14,437 bases of DNA, taken from assembly GCA_964384025.1 (NCBI GenBank), contig CAYLJJ010000127.1, forward strand, positions 1 through 14,437. The letters run 5' to 3'. Shown here one piece after another: positions 6,746 to 14,066 of the stretch. The translations under genes and the position numbers were made by a program. The DNA is from CAYLJJ01 sp964384025 (GTDB lineage: Bacteria > Myxococcota_A > Bradymonadia > UBA7976 > UBA1532). The notes beneath the pieces are model-generated. The model had not been told where the DNA came from. It saw nothing but the letters and a program-made list of their open reading frames with translations, and made no database searches. Position 1 is the stretch's first letter. Each line of letters begins with the position of its first letter.

Positions 6746-7538
6746 ATGCGCCGAATCAGCACCCTGCAACTTCAAAGGCAGGCCCAGAAGGGAGAGAAGA
6801 TTGTCATGGTCACCTGCTATGACGCCACCTTCGCCAAGCTCATCGAGCGAGCGGAGGTGGACGCCATTCTCATCGGAGACAGCTTGGGGATGGTCATTCA
6901 GGGCCATGATGACACCATCCCAGTCACTCTAGATGATGTGATCTATCACAGCCGCGCTGTGGCCCGAGGCTGTCGTCGCCCTCATCTGGTAGCAGATCTG
7001 CCCTTCGGCAGCTATCAGATCTCCACCGAAGAGGCTCTGAGCAACGCCGCGCGACTCCTCAAGGAGGGTGGTGTACAGGCGGTAAAGCTGGAGGGAGGAG
7101 AACGCAGTGCTGCAGCCATCTACCGGATGACCCAGGCGGGGATCCCTGTCATGGGGCACCTGGGGCTGACTCCTCAGTCTGTTCATCAACTGGGTGGTTT
7201 TCGTGTCCAAGGCCGCTCCTCTAAGGCTGCTGAGGGCCTGCTCAAGGACGCTCTGGCTCTCCAGGAGGCGGGCAGCTATGCTCTGGTGTTGGAGGGGATC
7301 CCTGCTGCTCTAGCACAGGAGATCACAACTTAAGATCCCCAGCATCGGCATCGGCGCAGGTCCAGGCTGTGATGGCCAGGTTCTTGTACTGCATGACCTT
7401 CTGGGTTTGGATGATGAGTTTGCCCCCCGCTTCCTCAAAAAGTACGCTCACCTTCATGGAGCCGTCTTAGAGGCCCTAGATGCCTTCTCTGGAGAGGTGA
7501 GAGAGGGCATTTTCCCCGCTGATGAGCACTCCCACTGA
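6746..7538 (+). pseudogene. panB: panB, ketopantoate hydroxymethyltransferase, frameshifted
   Basis: PanB transfers a hydroxymethyl group from methylene-tetrahydrofolate to 2-oxoisovalerate, the first committed step of pantothenate (coenzyme A) synthesis. Frame one (6746-7333) gives 195 residues with the metal- and substrate-binding motifs LIGDSLGM, VADLPFGSY, VKLEGG and LVLEGIP, then hits TAA at 7331-7333. The missing third of the enzyme continues in the next frame from 7332 (KIPSIGIGAGPGCDGQ, VLHDLLGLDD) without a stop to TGA 7536-7538, which overlaps the panC ATG by one base. The combined span is 790 coding bases, about 263-264 residues, exactly the family length. A single 1-base gain or 2-base loss near 7327-7332 explains it. 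Conservation after the break suggests either a very recent lesion, a sequencing or assembly error, or frameshifting; error is most likely since the enzyme is usually needed. Confidence 0.9.
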
Positions 7539-8380
7539 TGGAGATCTTAAGAGAGATTATTCAGGTGAGGGCTTTCTCAGAGGCTTGTCGAGCGGCAGGG
7601 CAACGCTTGGCTCTGGTCCCTACGATGGGCGCTCTACATGAGGGGCATCTTAGCCTTATCCGCCAAGCTCAGCGTCAAGCTGACGTGGTGATGCTCAGCC
7701 TCTTTGTTAACCCCAGACAGTTTGGACCGGGAGAGGATTTTGAGCGCTACCCCCGCGATGAGGAGCGAGATCTACGGCTGGCAAAAGCAGCAGGCTGCGA
7801 TGCCCTCTTCCTCCCCAGCGTGGAGGAGATCTATCCATTAGGCTCAAAGACCTCAGTGAGTATTGCTGGGCTCAGCGCGCCTCTCTGTGGTGCTCAACGT
7901 CCAGGACACTTCAGCGGAGTGGTTACGGTGGTGCTCAAGCTCCTCAACATCAGTGGCTGCCAGTTGGCGATCTTTGGACAGAAAGATTACCAACAGCTTG
8001 CCCTGATTCAACAGATGGTACGGGATCTGAATTTGGAGGTTGAGATCCTTGCCGCGCCAACGGTGAGGGAGAGGGATGGCTTGGCGATGAGCAGCCGCAA
8101 TCGCTACTTGAGCCCTCAAGAGCGCCTAGAGGCGCGCAGCCTTAACTTCGCTCTGGAGGCTGCGGCTCAAGCCTGGGCTGAGGGCCTACGGGATCCTCGG
8201 CTGATCGAGGCTCTGGCTGAGGCACAGCTCTCTGAGGAGGGGGTGTTGGAGTATCTAGAGCTGCGCGACGCGAGCAGCTTAGAGGCTTTGGTTGGACCTG
8301 TAGAGCGGCCCGCTGTCTTAGCTCTGGCTCTACGCTTTGGAGAGACTCGGCTGATCGACAACCGTCTCCTTGAGCCCTGA
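7538..8380 (+). CDS. panC: Pantothenate synthetase (pantoate-beta-alanine ligase)
   Basis: A full-length 280-residue PanC, cytosolic, which joins pantoate and beta-alanine through a pantoyl-adenylate using ATP. The nucleotide-binding PTMGALHEGH (HIGH-type) motif is at residues 29-38, followed by FVNPRQF, the conserved FGQKDYQQL block, and the KMSKS-type loop MSSRNRYLS. Its ATG overlaps the end of the second panB frame by one base, so the two genes form an operon and the tail of panB is still positioned to couple translation. It covers the third committed step of the pathway; panE/ilvC and panD are not in this window. Confidence 0.96.
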   Translation: MEILREIIQVRAFSEACRAAGQRLALVPTMGALHEGHLSLIRQAQRQADVVMLSLFVNPRQFGPGEDFERYPRDEERDLRLAKAAGCDALFLPSVEEIYPLGSKTSVSIAGLSAPLCGAQRPGHFSGVVTVVLKLLNISGCQLAIFGQKDYQQLALIQQMVRDLNLEVEILAAPTVRERDGLAMSSRNRYLSPQERLEARSLNFALEAAAQAWAEGLRDPRLIEALAEAQLSEEGVLEYLELRDASSLEALVGPVERPAVLALALRFGETRLIDNRLLEP

Positions 8381-8382
8381 TC

Positions 8383-9045
8383 ATGCCTCAAGCTCTCAAG
8401 CGCTGCTCTCGCTGTAAGATGCATGAAGTCCTCTGCATCTGCGCTGATTTGCCCTTCCTCAAAATAAAAACACGGGTGATTGTGGTGATGCACTCCGCTG
8501 AGCAGAAGCGGGTGAGTAACTCGGGTCGCTTGGTCCCGCTCTGTTTGGAGGGGGGAGAGGTTCGTCTGAGAGGTGTTCGAGGTCAACAGCTCAAGAGTGA
8601 TGATCTCTTGGAGCCTGAGCGCCGCTCGATCTTCCTCTATCCTCGCTTGGGTTCCCAGCTTTTGAGTCCCAAGGTGATCGCTCAGGACCCACGCCCTATA
8701 ACCCTTATTGTGCCTGATGGGAACTGGCGCCAAGCGCGCAAGGTGGCTCTCAGAGAGCCCAGCTTCAAAGATCTCCAGCCCTACCATCTGCCTCCGGGGC
8801 CCCCTTCTCGCTATCGTCTACGCAGCAGCCCCAGTCCCGATCGCCTCTCCACCTTTGAGGCGATCAGCCGCGCCCTGATCCTCTTGGAGGGGGAGGTACT
8901 CCGTGCTCCTTTGGAGCGAGCCTTTGATCTCTTGGTAGAGCGTACCCTCTGGACACGGGGGCAGATCAGCGCTGCAGAGGTGCGAGGGGGAATCTCTGAT
9001 GAGGCTCGCCATGCGGGAAACCCACTCCATCAGAGGTCATCCTGA
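8383..9045 (+). CDS. tapT: DTW-domain tRNA-uridine aminocarboxypropyltransferase
   Basis: A 220-residue DTW-domain protein. The characterised relative in E. coli (TapT, YfiP) uses SAM to put a 3-amino-3-carboxypropyl group on uridine 47 of tRNA. The N-terminus has the zinc-type CSRC...CIC cysteines (C8, C11, C18, C20). Then come the family blocks MHSAEQKRVSNSGRL, the name-giving motif seen here as PDGNWRQARK (D112-W115), RYRLRSSP, and LSTFEAISRAL. The motif has Asn where DTW proteins have Thr, a conservative-looking but uncommon change. ATG 8383 sits two bases after the panC stop, so it is probably co-transcribed with panBC although functionally unrelated. DTW proteins fall in several subgroups, so the exact tRNA target is uncertain. 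Confidence 0.85.
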   Translation: MPQALKRCSRCKMHEVLCICADLPFLKIKTRVIVVMHSAEQKRVSNSGRLVPLCLEGGEVRLRGVRGQQLKSDDLLEPERRSIFLYPRLGSQLLSPKVIAQDPRPITLIVPDGNWRQARKVALREPSFKDLQPYHLPPGPPSRYRLRSSPSPDRLSTFEAISRALILLEGEVLRAPLERAFDLLVERTLWTRGQISAAEVRGGISDEARHAGNPLHQRSS

Positions 9046-9143
9046 GCGGGTCGTCAGCCCTCAGCACAGGTGCTTCTCTTGAAAAACATCTATACCCTGC
9101 TCAAATTCCTTGATCTTCTTCTCTGCTTCGAGTACTTCGAGCC

Positions 9144-9168
9144 CGCTCTATGCTTTTTAGCAAGAGCG
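9144..9168. repeat. Stem-loop in the leader of the RRM gene
   Basis: CGCTCT-A-TGCT (9144-9154) pairs with AGCA-AGAGCG (9159-9168) around TTTT: ten base pairs with one bulged A. It lies about 100 bases before the RRM protein start and 98 bases after the stop of tapT. It has no T-tract behind it on the plus strand, so it is either a weak terminator for the pan operon or a structured leader element of the RNA-binding protein gene. Confidence 0.4.
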
Positions 9169-9267
9169 CCGGGAAGAACTGGGGTCAAAAAACCAAAATT
9201 GAGAAGGTTGTATTTACGGAAATAAGCCGTAGAGCCTGAACAGATGGCCTCAGAGGAGAAGAGAGAT

Positions 9268-9570
9268 ATGTCTAAGAAGCTTTTCGTTGGTAACTTGAGC
9301 TGGGGTACTGACGATGATGGTCTGCGCACCGTCTTTGAATCCTTTGGTGAGGTTACTGAAGCCAAGGTGATCACCGATCGTGACACAGGCCGCAGCCGTG
9401 GTTTTGGTTTCGTCACTTTTGAGGACGCGGGCGCTGCAGATGTCGCCATTGATGAGATGAACGGTTCTCAACTGGAGGGCCGCAGGCTCAACGTAAACGA
9501 GGCCCAGGATCGTCGTGGCGGTGGTGGCGGTGGCCGTGGCCGTGACCGAGATCGTGGTCCTCGTTGGTAG
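9268..9570 (+). CDS. Glycine-tailed RRM RNA-binding protein
   Basis: A 100-residue protein with a single RNA recognition motif. RNP2 is LFVGNL near residues 4-9 and RNP1 is RGFGFVTF near residues 44-51, with the aromatic residues that stack on RNA bases. The C-terminal 20 residues are Gly/Arg/Asp-rich (RRGGGGGGRGRDRDRG). Bacterial proteins of this plan, best known from cyanobacteria, are often induced by cold and act as RNA chaperones; cold induction here is inference. I chose ATG 9268 because an AGGAG/AAGAGAG purine run ends just before it and MSKKLFVGNL is the usual family start; an in-frame ATG at 9244 would add eight unconserved residues. The gene is followed at once by a hairpin array. 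Confidence 0.92.
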   Translation: MSKKLFVGNLSWGTDDDGLRTVFESFGEVTEAKVITDRDTGRSRGFGFVTFEDAGAADVAIDEMNGSQLEGRRLNVNEAQDRRGGGGGGRGRDRDRGPRW

Positions 9571-9593
9571 ATTCGTTGGCTTTGCCAACGAAT
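9571..9593. terminator. Perfect hairpin directly after the RRM gene
   Basis: ATTCGTTGGC-TTT-GCCAACGAAT is a perfect ten-base-pair stem with a three-base loop, starting at the base after the stop codon. It is well placed to end or protect the RRM mRNA. No T-run follows, so it may stabilise the 3' end rather than act as a classic intrinsic terminator. It has the same three-base-loop design as the hairpins in the array that follows. Confidence 0.55.
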
Positions 9594-9756
9594 CAGGTCA
9601 CGGAGGCAAAGCCTCCGTTGCCGGATAATTCAGGCCACAGAGGCAAAGCCTCCGTTGCCGGATAATTCAGGCCACAGAGAGTTTGTCGATAATTCAGGCC
9701 ACAGAGGCAAAGCCTCCGTTGCCGGATAAATCAGTCACGAAGGTTCTCTTCGAACC
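9594..9756. repeat. Tandem hairpin repeat array in a convergent gap
   Basis: Four direct repeats, three of 37 bases (9594-9630, 9631-9667, 9695-9731) and one shortened to 27 (9668-9694). Full copies read CAGGYCACRGAGGC-AAA-GCCTCC followed by GTTGCCGGATAATT. Each full copy forms a hairpin GAGGC-AAA-GCCTC, extended to seven pairs in the first copy; the short copy has lost exactly this stem. A diverged fifth unit at 9732-9756 keeps CAG-TCACG-AAGG and makes a new stem with different bases, which suggests that structure is conserved rather than sequence. The array fills the space between the RRM gene and the oppositely oriented helicase gene, so it could serve as a two-way terminator or be a REP-like element. 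There are no spacers, so it is not CRISPR. Confidence 0.85.
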
Positions 9757-9760
9757 GAAT

Positions 9761-12304
9761 CTAGCTTCTCAGCTCTCTGAGAGCGATCATCGGCCCTACA
9801 GGATCGATAATCCCTGTCAAATCGATCTCCCCCTCCAGATACCAGAAGTTCTCCTCTAGAGGATCACAGATCACTTGGCGTACACGCCAACAACGAGGGC
9901 CTGTAGCTTCCAAACGGGTGTGACCTGCGTGGCGCGCCTGATGGTTAAAGACCACCGTGTCAAAATCAGCATAGAAGGGGCGCAGCGCCTCAACCAGACG
10001 CCCTCCGGTCCAAAGATCCTCTTCATCTCGACGTAGACAGTTGAGGGCCTCGTCATAGTTCAGACGCGAGAGGGCTTGGAGGAAGCCATGAAGCTCGGCG
10101 CGGACTCGGGCGCGGAAAAGCTTGGGATCGTCTAGAATATCCGCTGGCCCCTCCTGCACCTCCTCCAGCTCCTTGGGCAGCGGCTTACCGTGAGCCATCG
10201 CCTCCCAGGTGTTCAGCAAGCTAGAGTCTGCTTTTTGGAGAGTGGTGCGGAGATAGGCGACCAGTTCATAAACTTCATCGGTCTTAAGAGGCTCTGGGAC
10301 TCCCTGTAAGAGGCCCTTGTAGCTCTGGGTGAGATAGCGCAGGAGTACACCCTCAATGCGCTCTAAGCCATACTCCTTCACATAGCCATTAAAGGTGGCG
10401 TAGTTCTCAAACATGTGGCGAGCGATGGACTTAGGATGGATCAAGCCCTCTGTGACCCAAGGGCGAGTGGCCGCGAAAGCCTCATAGCTCTCAAAAATCA
10501 TCTCCGCCTCAGGCATCGGCCAGTGGATCTCCTCTAGCTTCTCCTGGCGCTCATCATAGTCAAAGCCCTCCGCCTTTAATTCCGCGTTTCTGATCCGACG
10601 AAGGGCGCTCTGTTGCCTCAGCAGGATCAGATGGGGATCTTCCAAGATCGACTCCACCAGGGTGAGGACCTTGAGGTGGTAGCCCTTCTCCTCCATCTCC
10701 AGTTGGGCCAACGCAAAGATCAGATAGAGCGAGAGGGTGTGGTACATGGAGAAATCCCGTTGCAGTTCAGGGCTCACCTGAGCTTGGCTGCCTCCTCCCT
10801 GCTTCTCTACCTCGATCACCCCAGCGCTGCGCAGGGCCTTAAAGAGCGAGGCGGCTCTGCGCCGCAGGCGAGATTTTCGCCCAGAGCGCTCATGACTGGC
10901 TCCGATCAGCTGGATCAGGGCAGCGTAGCCTCCAGAGGGCCCCAAGAGAGCTTTCTCCCGCTGCATCATGTTGATGAGGGTGCCGTAGTCCACTTTAAAG
11001 CGAGAACGTAGGGGCTCCGCCTCTCCTTCGATCAACTTACGGTAACTCTGCTCATCCCAGTGAACATAGCCTCGCTCAGGGGGCTTCTTCTTACGCATAC
11101 GCCTGAGCTTCTTGGCATCCCCCCCAGCCTTTATCTCCAGGCGACGGTTCTCGATGACATGCTCAGGGGCTTGGCAGATCACCCAACCCTGATCATCAAA
11201 GCCCTTACGCCCCGCTCGACCTGAGATCTGCTTAAAATCTCTCACGCTCAAGAGCCGCGTCTTCTGGCCATCATATTTACAGAGCTTGTTAAAGATCACG
11301 CTACGCAGGGGGACATTGATGCCTACCCCCAGGGTGTCTGTCCCAAAGATGATCTTCAGCAAACCTTCTTGAGCCAGCCCCTCGATGAGCAGACGATAGC
11401 GAGGCAAAAGCCCTGCGTGGTGGATACCAATGCCATGCTCAGCGAAGCGCCGAATATCTTTACCGTAGGGGGTGTTAAAAGCCTGCCCCTTGAGTGCCTC
11501 CTGAACATCTCCCCGCTGCTCTTTGCTGTTGATCTTGATACAGCTCAGCTTCTGGGCCAACTCAGCGCACTCCCGCTGAGTAAAGCTGACCACATAGATA
11601 GGCGCCTTCTCTTTGCGGAGCGCCTCCTGGATGCTCTCTAGAAGAGGATCCAGGCTGTAGTCAAAATAGAGAGGGACAGGGCGCTCAGAGGAGCTGACCA
11701 CGGCCACCTCTCGCTCAGTCAGCTCCTCCAACTCCAGAATGATCTTATCCATCTCCCCCAAGGTCGCCGACATCAACATGAAGATGCTCTTCTTGAGGAT
11801 CAGCAGGGGGATCTGCCAAGCGCTCCCTCGATCTCGATCGGAGTAGTAGTGGAACTCATCCATGATCACATAGTGAGCGCTGGCAGCCTCTCCCTCACTG
11901 AGGGCCATGGCAGAGAGCACCTCGGCGGTACAGCAGATCACAGGGGCATCGGCGTTGATCGCCGCGTCTCCGGTCATCATCCCCACGTTTTTGGCGCCCA
12001 GATGTCGGCAAAGATCAAAGAACTTTTCGTTGACCAGGGCTTTGATGGGAGAGGTGTAGATTGAGCGTCGCCCCCGCGCCATGGCTCGGAAGTGCATCGC
12101 CAAAGCGACCAGAGATTTCCCTGAGCCTGTGGGGGTGTTGAGAACCACATGGTGGTCCGCCATGATCTCTAAGATCGCCTCCTCCTGAGCGGGATAAAGC
12201 TCTAATCCCCGCTCCGTACACCAGTCGATGAAGATCTCCAGTAGGCTGTCTGGATCCAGGCTCCCGCGCTGAGGAAGACGCTCGATCAGGTTCTTGATGC
12301 TCAG
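9761..12304 (-). CDS. DUF3516-type Ski2-like DEAD/DEAH-box RNA helicase
   Basis: A large superfamily 2 helicase. Motifs, numbered from a CTG start at 12304 (847 residues): Q-motif region ERGLELYPAQ (31-40), Walker A TPTGSGKS (57-64), SPIKALVNEK, MDEFHYY (DEFH), MSATLG, the long FGTDTLGVGINVP, and QISGRAGRKG. The rest of the protein to the C-terminus is the region assigned to DUF3516 in actinobacterial and myxobacterial homologues. The role is presumably ATP-driven RNA unwinding; no substrate is known to me. The first ATG (12163) would cut off the Q motif. In-frame coding similarity continues upstream to 12304 with no ATG, GTG or TTG before the stop at 12362-12364. A CTG there follows GGGAGGT by five bases, so I take it as the start. 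It is divergent from the phosphofructokinase gene and convergent with the RRM gene. Confidence 0.88.
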   Translation of the reverse strand: MSIKNLIERLPQRGSLDPDSLLEIFIDWCTERGLELYPAQEEAILEIMADHHVVLNTPTGSGKSLVALAMHFRAMARGRRSIYTSPIKALVNEKFFDLCRHLGAKNVGMMTGDAAINADAPVICCTAEVLSAMALSEGEAASAHYVIMDEFHYYSDRDRGSAWQIPLLILKKSIFMLMSATLGEMDKIILELEELTEREVAVVSSSERPVPLYFDYSLDPLLESIQEALRKEKAPIYVVSFTQRECAELAQKLSCIKINSKEQRGDVQEALKGQAFNTPYGKDIRRFAEHGIGIHHAGLLPRYRLLIEGLAQEGLLKIIFGTDTLGVGINVPLRSVIFNKLCKYDGQKTRLLSVRDFKQISGRAGRKGFDDQGWVICQAPEHVIENRRLEIKAGGDAKKLRRMRKKKPPERGYVHWDEQSYRKLIEGEAEPLRSRFKVDYGTLINMMQREKALLGPSGGYAALIQLIGASHERSGRKSRLRRRAASLFKALRSAGVIEVEKQGGGSQAQVSPELQRDFSMYHTLSLYLIFALAQLEMEEKGYHLKVLTLVESILEDPHLILLRQQSALRRIRNAELKAEGFDYDERQEKLEEIHWPMPEAEMIFESYEAFAATRPWVTEGLIHPKSIARHMFENYATFNGYVKEYGLERIEGVLLRYLTQSYKGLLQGVPEPLKTDEVYELVAYLRTTLQKADSSLLNTWEAMAHGKPLPKELEEVQEGPADILDDPKLFRARVRAELHGFLQALSRLNYDEALNCLRRDEEDLWTGGRLVEALRPFYADFDTVVFNHQARHAGHTRLEATGPRCWRVRQVICDPLEENFWYLEGEIDLTGIIDPVGPMIALRELRS

Positions 12305-12316
12305 GGTGTACCTCCC
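12302..12316 (-). promoter_or_regulatory. Strong Shine-Dalgarno with CTG start for the helicase
   Basis: Read on the minus strand, GGGAGGT is followed by ACACC and then CTG AGC ATC AAG. GGAGGT is a near-full match to the 16S anti-Shine-Dalgarno sequence and the spacing is normal. The peptide from this CTG (SIKNLIERLP...) reaches the conserved IDWCTERGLELYPAQ block, which the next in-frame ATG would exclude. Confidence 0.6.
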
Positions 12317-12420
12317 AGTGTTGGGGCCTTGATGAAAAGTAGGATCATTTTCTCCTTGATCTCATTATCTGTCTATTGGACTTCTCTGCGGCCCATATCT
12401 GAGAAAGGAACGCAAAGAAC

Positions 12421-13611
12421 ATGACCTACAAAGGAACCATTGGAATCCTCACGGGTGGAGGAGATGTCCCTGGCCTCAATCCCGCGATCCGAGGCGTCAC
12501 TTTCCGCGCCCTACGAGAGGGCTATCGTGTCTTGGGCATTCAGCGTGGCTGGGCGGGGCTCGTGGACTATGTGCCTGGTGAGAAGAATGAGAACTGTGTA
12601 AGGACGCTGACTCCTCAGCTGGTCAACCGCGCTGCGCGCACAGGGGGTACCTTTCTACACACTTCCAGGACACGCCCCAGCAGCCTTCCTAAGCTTCTGG
12701 TCCCTGAGCACCTCAAAGAGATATACACAGAAGAAACCAACGATATCACCCCACATATTCTCAAGAACATTGAGAGGATGGGCATCGATTACCTGATCCC
12801 CATCGGTGGAGATGACACCCTGAGCTATGGTCATCGTCTCCACACCGAGGGGGTCAAGGTGGTCGCCATCCCCAAGACGATGGACAATGATGTTCCAGGG
12901 ACCGACTACTGTATCGGCTTCAGCACCTGTATCACTCGAACCATCGAGCTGACCCATCAGCTTCGCACCACGGCGGGCTCTCATGAGCGCTTCTTGGTGA
13001 TCGAGGTCTTTGGGCGCTATGCGGGCTTCACCGCGCTGCTACCCACCCTGGCGGGGGCGGCGGGGCGCTGCCTTATCCCTGAGCACCCCTTTCATATCGA
13101 GCAGGTCACCGATCTGATGAGCTATGATCGACGCAAAAACCCCAGCAACTACTCAGTCCTCCTGGTCTCTGAGGGAGCCTCTTTTCATGGTGATGATGGG
13201 ATGCACTTTGAGGGCGAAGAGGCGGATATGTTTGGGCATCGCAAGCTGGGTGGCATTGGAGATAAGGTCGCGTTGAAACTCAAAGAACTCTCTCCCAAAT
13301 ATAATAACGGGCGGAGAACCAATATCCTCAGCCAGCGCTTGGGCTATCTTGTACGCTGTGGTGCCCCTGATGCCTTTGATTCTATCGTCCCGATGGCCTT
13401 TGGCAACCTGGCCCTGGATCTGATCCTTAAAGGGCAGAGCGGTCGCCTGGTCAATCTGCGCAATGGCATCTATGACAATGTACCTGTCGATGTAGTTGTA
13501 GGTCGTAAGAAGGTTGTAGATGTGCCTAAGTACTATAACACCGAGCGTCTACGACCCATCTACAAGGATTTCTATCGTCAACCTCAGCTGATCATGACCA
13601 GCGATGTTTGA
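12421..13611 (+). CDS. 6-phosphofructokinase, likely pyrophosphate-dependent
   Basis: A 396-residue cytosolic enzyme of the PfkA superfamily, which converts fructose 6-phosphate to fructose 1,6-bisphosphate. Seen in order: the N-terminal phosphate-binding ILTGGGDVPGLN (residues 9-20), GGDDTL at 129-134, catalytic PKTMDND at 151-157 (D155 as base), and ERFLVIEVFGRYAG. Asp132 and Lys152 occupy the positions (Gly in E. coli ATP-PFK) that in characterised enzymes mark pyrophosphate use; that suggests a reversible PPi-dependent reaction, serving both glycolysis and gluconeogenesis. ATG 12421 has AAAGGA about a dozen bases upstream, a weak site. The gene stands alone, divergent from the helicase, with no clear terminator after it. 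Confidence 0.9.
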   Translation: MTYKGTIGILTGGGDVPGLNPAIRGVTFRALREGYRVLGIQRGWAGLVDYVPGEKNENCVRTLTPQLVNRAARTGGTFLHTSRTRPSSLPKLLVPEHLKEIYTEETNDITPHILKNIERMGIDYLIPIGGDDTLSYGHRLHTEGVKVVAIPKTMDNDVPGTDYCIGFSTCITRTIELTHQLRTTAGSHERFLVIEVFGRYAGFTALLPTLAGAAGRCLIPEHPFHIEQVTDLMSYDRRKNPSNYSVLLVSEGASFHGDDGMHFEGEEADMFGHRKLGGIGDKVALKLKELSPKYNNGRRTNILSQRLGYLVRCGAPDAFDSIVPMAFGNLALDLILKGQSGRLVNLRNGIYDNVPVDVVVGRKKVVDVPKYYNTERLRPIYKDFYRQPQLIMTSDV

Positions 13612-13684
13612 GCAGAGATATTTGGTCTTAGATTCTTCTCAACGCGAAAAATTCGGGTAGTGCTGAAGATGTAGTGATTAACAA

Positions 13685-13954
13685 TTACTCTTTAGTTGCA
13701 TGTTGTAATTGTGAACAAAGTCTCATGTCGCTCCAATATGGTTCTGATTTCTTTGAAAATGACAAACTCTCGCGGACAAGTCGCGAAATCCTCTGGCACA
13801 ACGTACAGCCCAAGCGTTCAATATGATTAGTTAGTCCAGACCCTTTAGCTACAGCGCGGTGTCTTTTAGACGGAATGGTTTTCTCATAGGATCCCCAAAA
13901 ATCAGTATAAACAACCGCACATTGTCTATAAGTAATTGTAAAACCACGATAGTC
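13685..13954 (-). pseudogene. IS1-family transposase (InsB-like) fragment
   Basis: On the minus strand from about 13954 the frame reads TYRQCAVVYTDFWGSYEK, then HRAVAKGSGLTNHIERL and SRLVRESLSFSKK, a clear match to the catalytic C-terminal part of IS1 transposases, including the Asp of YTDFW and the Glu of NHIER. After FSKK the match jumps to another frame (QNHIGA, then a TGA where the family has Trp, then DFVHNYN). The original frame runs on as unrelated sequence to TAA at 13685-13687. The part upstream of TYRQ is missing or unrecognisable. So the gene is truncated at its 5' side, frameshifted and nonsense-mutated, hence inactive. A GGTAGTGCTG at about 13656-13665 could be the remaining element end, but no partner end is visible. 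Confidence 0.8.
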
Positions 13955-14002
13955 GTTCGAGTCACCATGATGATGATTTCATCGTGGAATGACGGTTACC
14001 CA

Positions 14003-14066
14003 TCGGCTTCAGCCGACTCCCGCGGCTGAAAGCCGCCCCTCATACTCTGGACTGAAAGTCCAGAGT
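14003..14066. repeat. Three REP-like hairpins in tandem
   Basis: TCGGCT-TC-AGCCGA (14003-14016), GCGGCT-GAA-AGCCGC (14022-14036) and ACTCTGGACT-GAA-AGTCCAGAGT (14044-14066) are perfect inverted repeats spaced by five and seven bases. The middle one resembles REP elements of other bacteria, with the usual CCCCT-type flank. The three-base loops GAA and the similar spacing suggest one composite unit, perhaps mobilised by a RAYT (IS200/IS605-like) transposase elsewhere in the genome. They sit just upstream of the broken IS1 gene. Confidence 0.75.

Noticed and set aside
7310..7340. Programmed +1 frameshift in panB like that of prfB
   Set aside because: The purine run is too far from the shift site and the ACT codon would re-pair badly with CTT; PanB is not known to be made this way. 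Kept as a frameshift of unknown cause.
8167..8787. 206-codon open frame on the minus strand
   Set aside because: Antisense to panC and the DTW-domain gene, both strongly supported; the composition is typical of a shadow frame.
9199..9227. Sigma-70 promoter for the RRM gene (TTGAGA ... ATAAGC)
   Set aside because: The -35-like box is fair but the -10 position matches poorly, so it was not listed as a feature.
9594..9756. CRISPR array
   Set aside because: The repeats are directly adjacent with no unique spacers, and there are only four copies plus one diverged unit; no cas genes are near.
9761..12163. Helicase starting at the first ATG
   Set aside because: This would remove the Q-motif region that is conserved in the family and ignore the strong ribosome site upstream; the CTG start is preferred.
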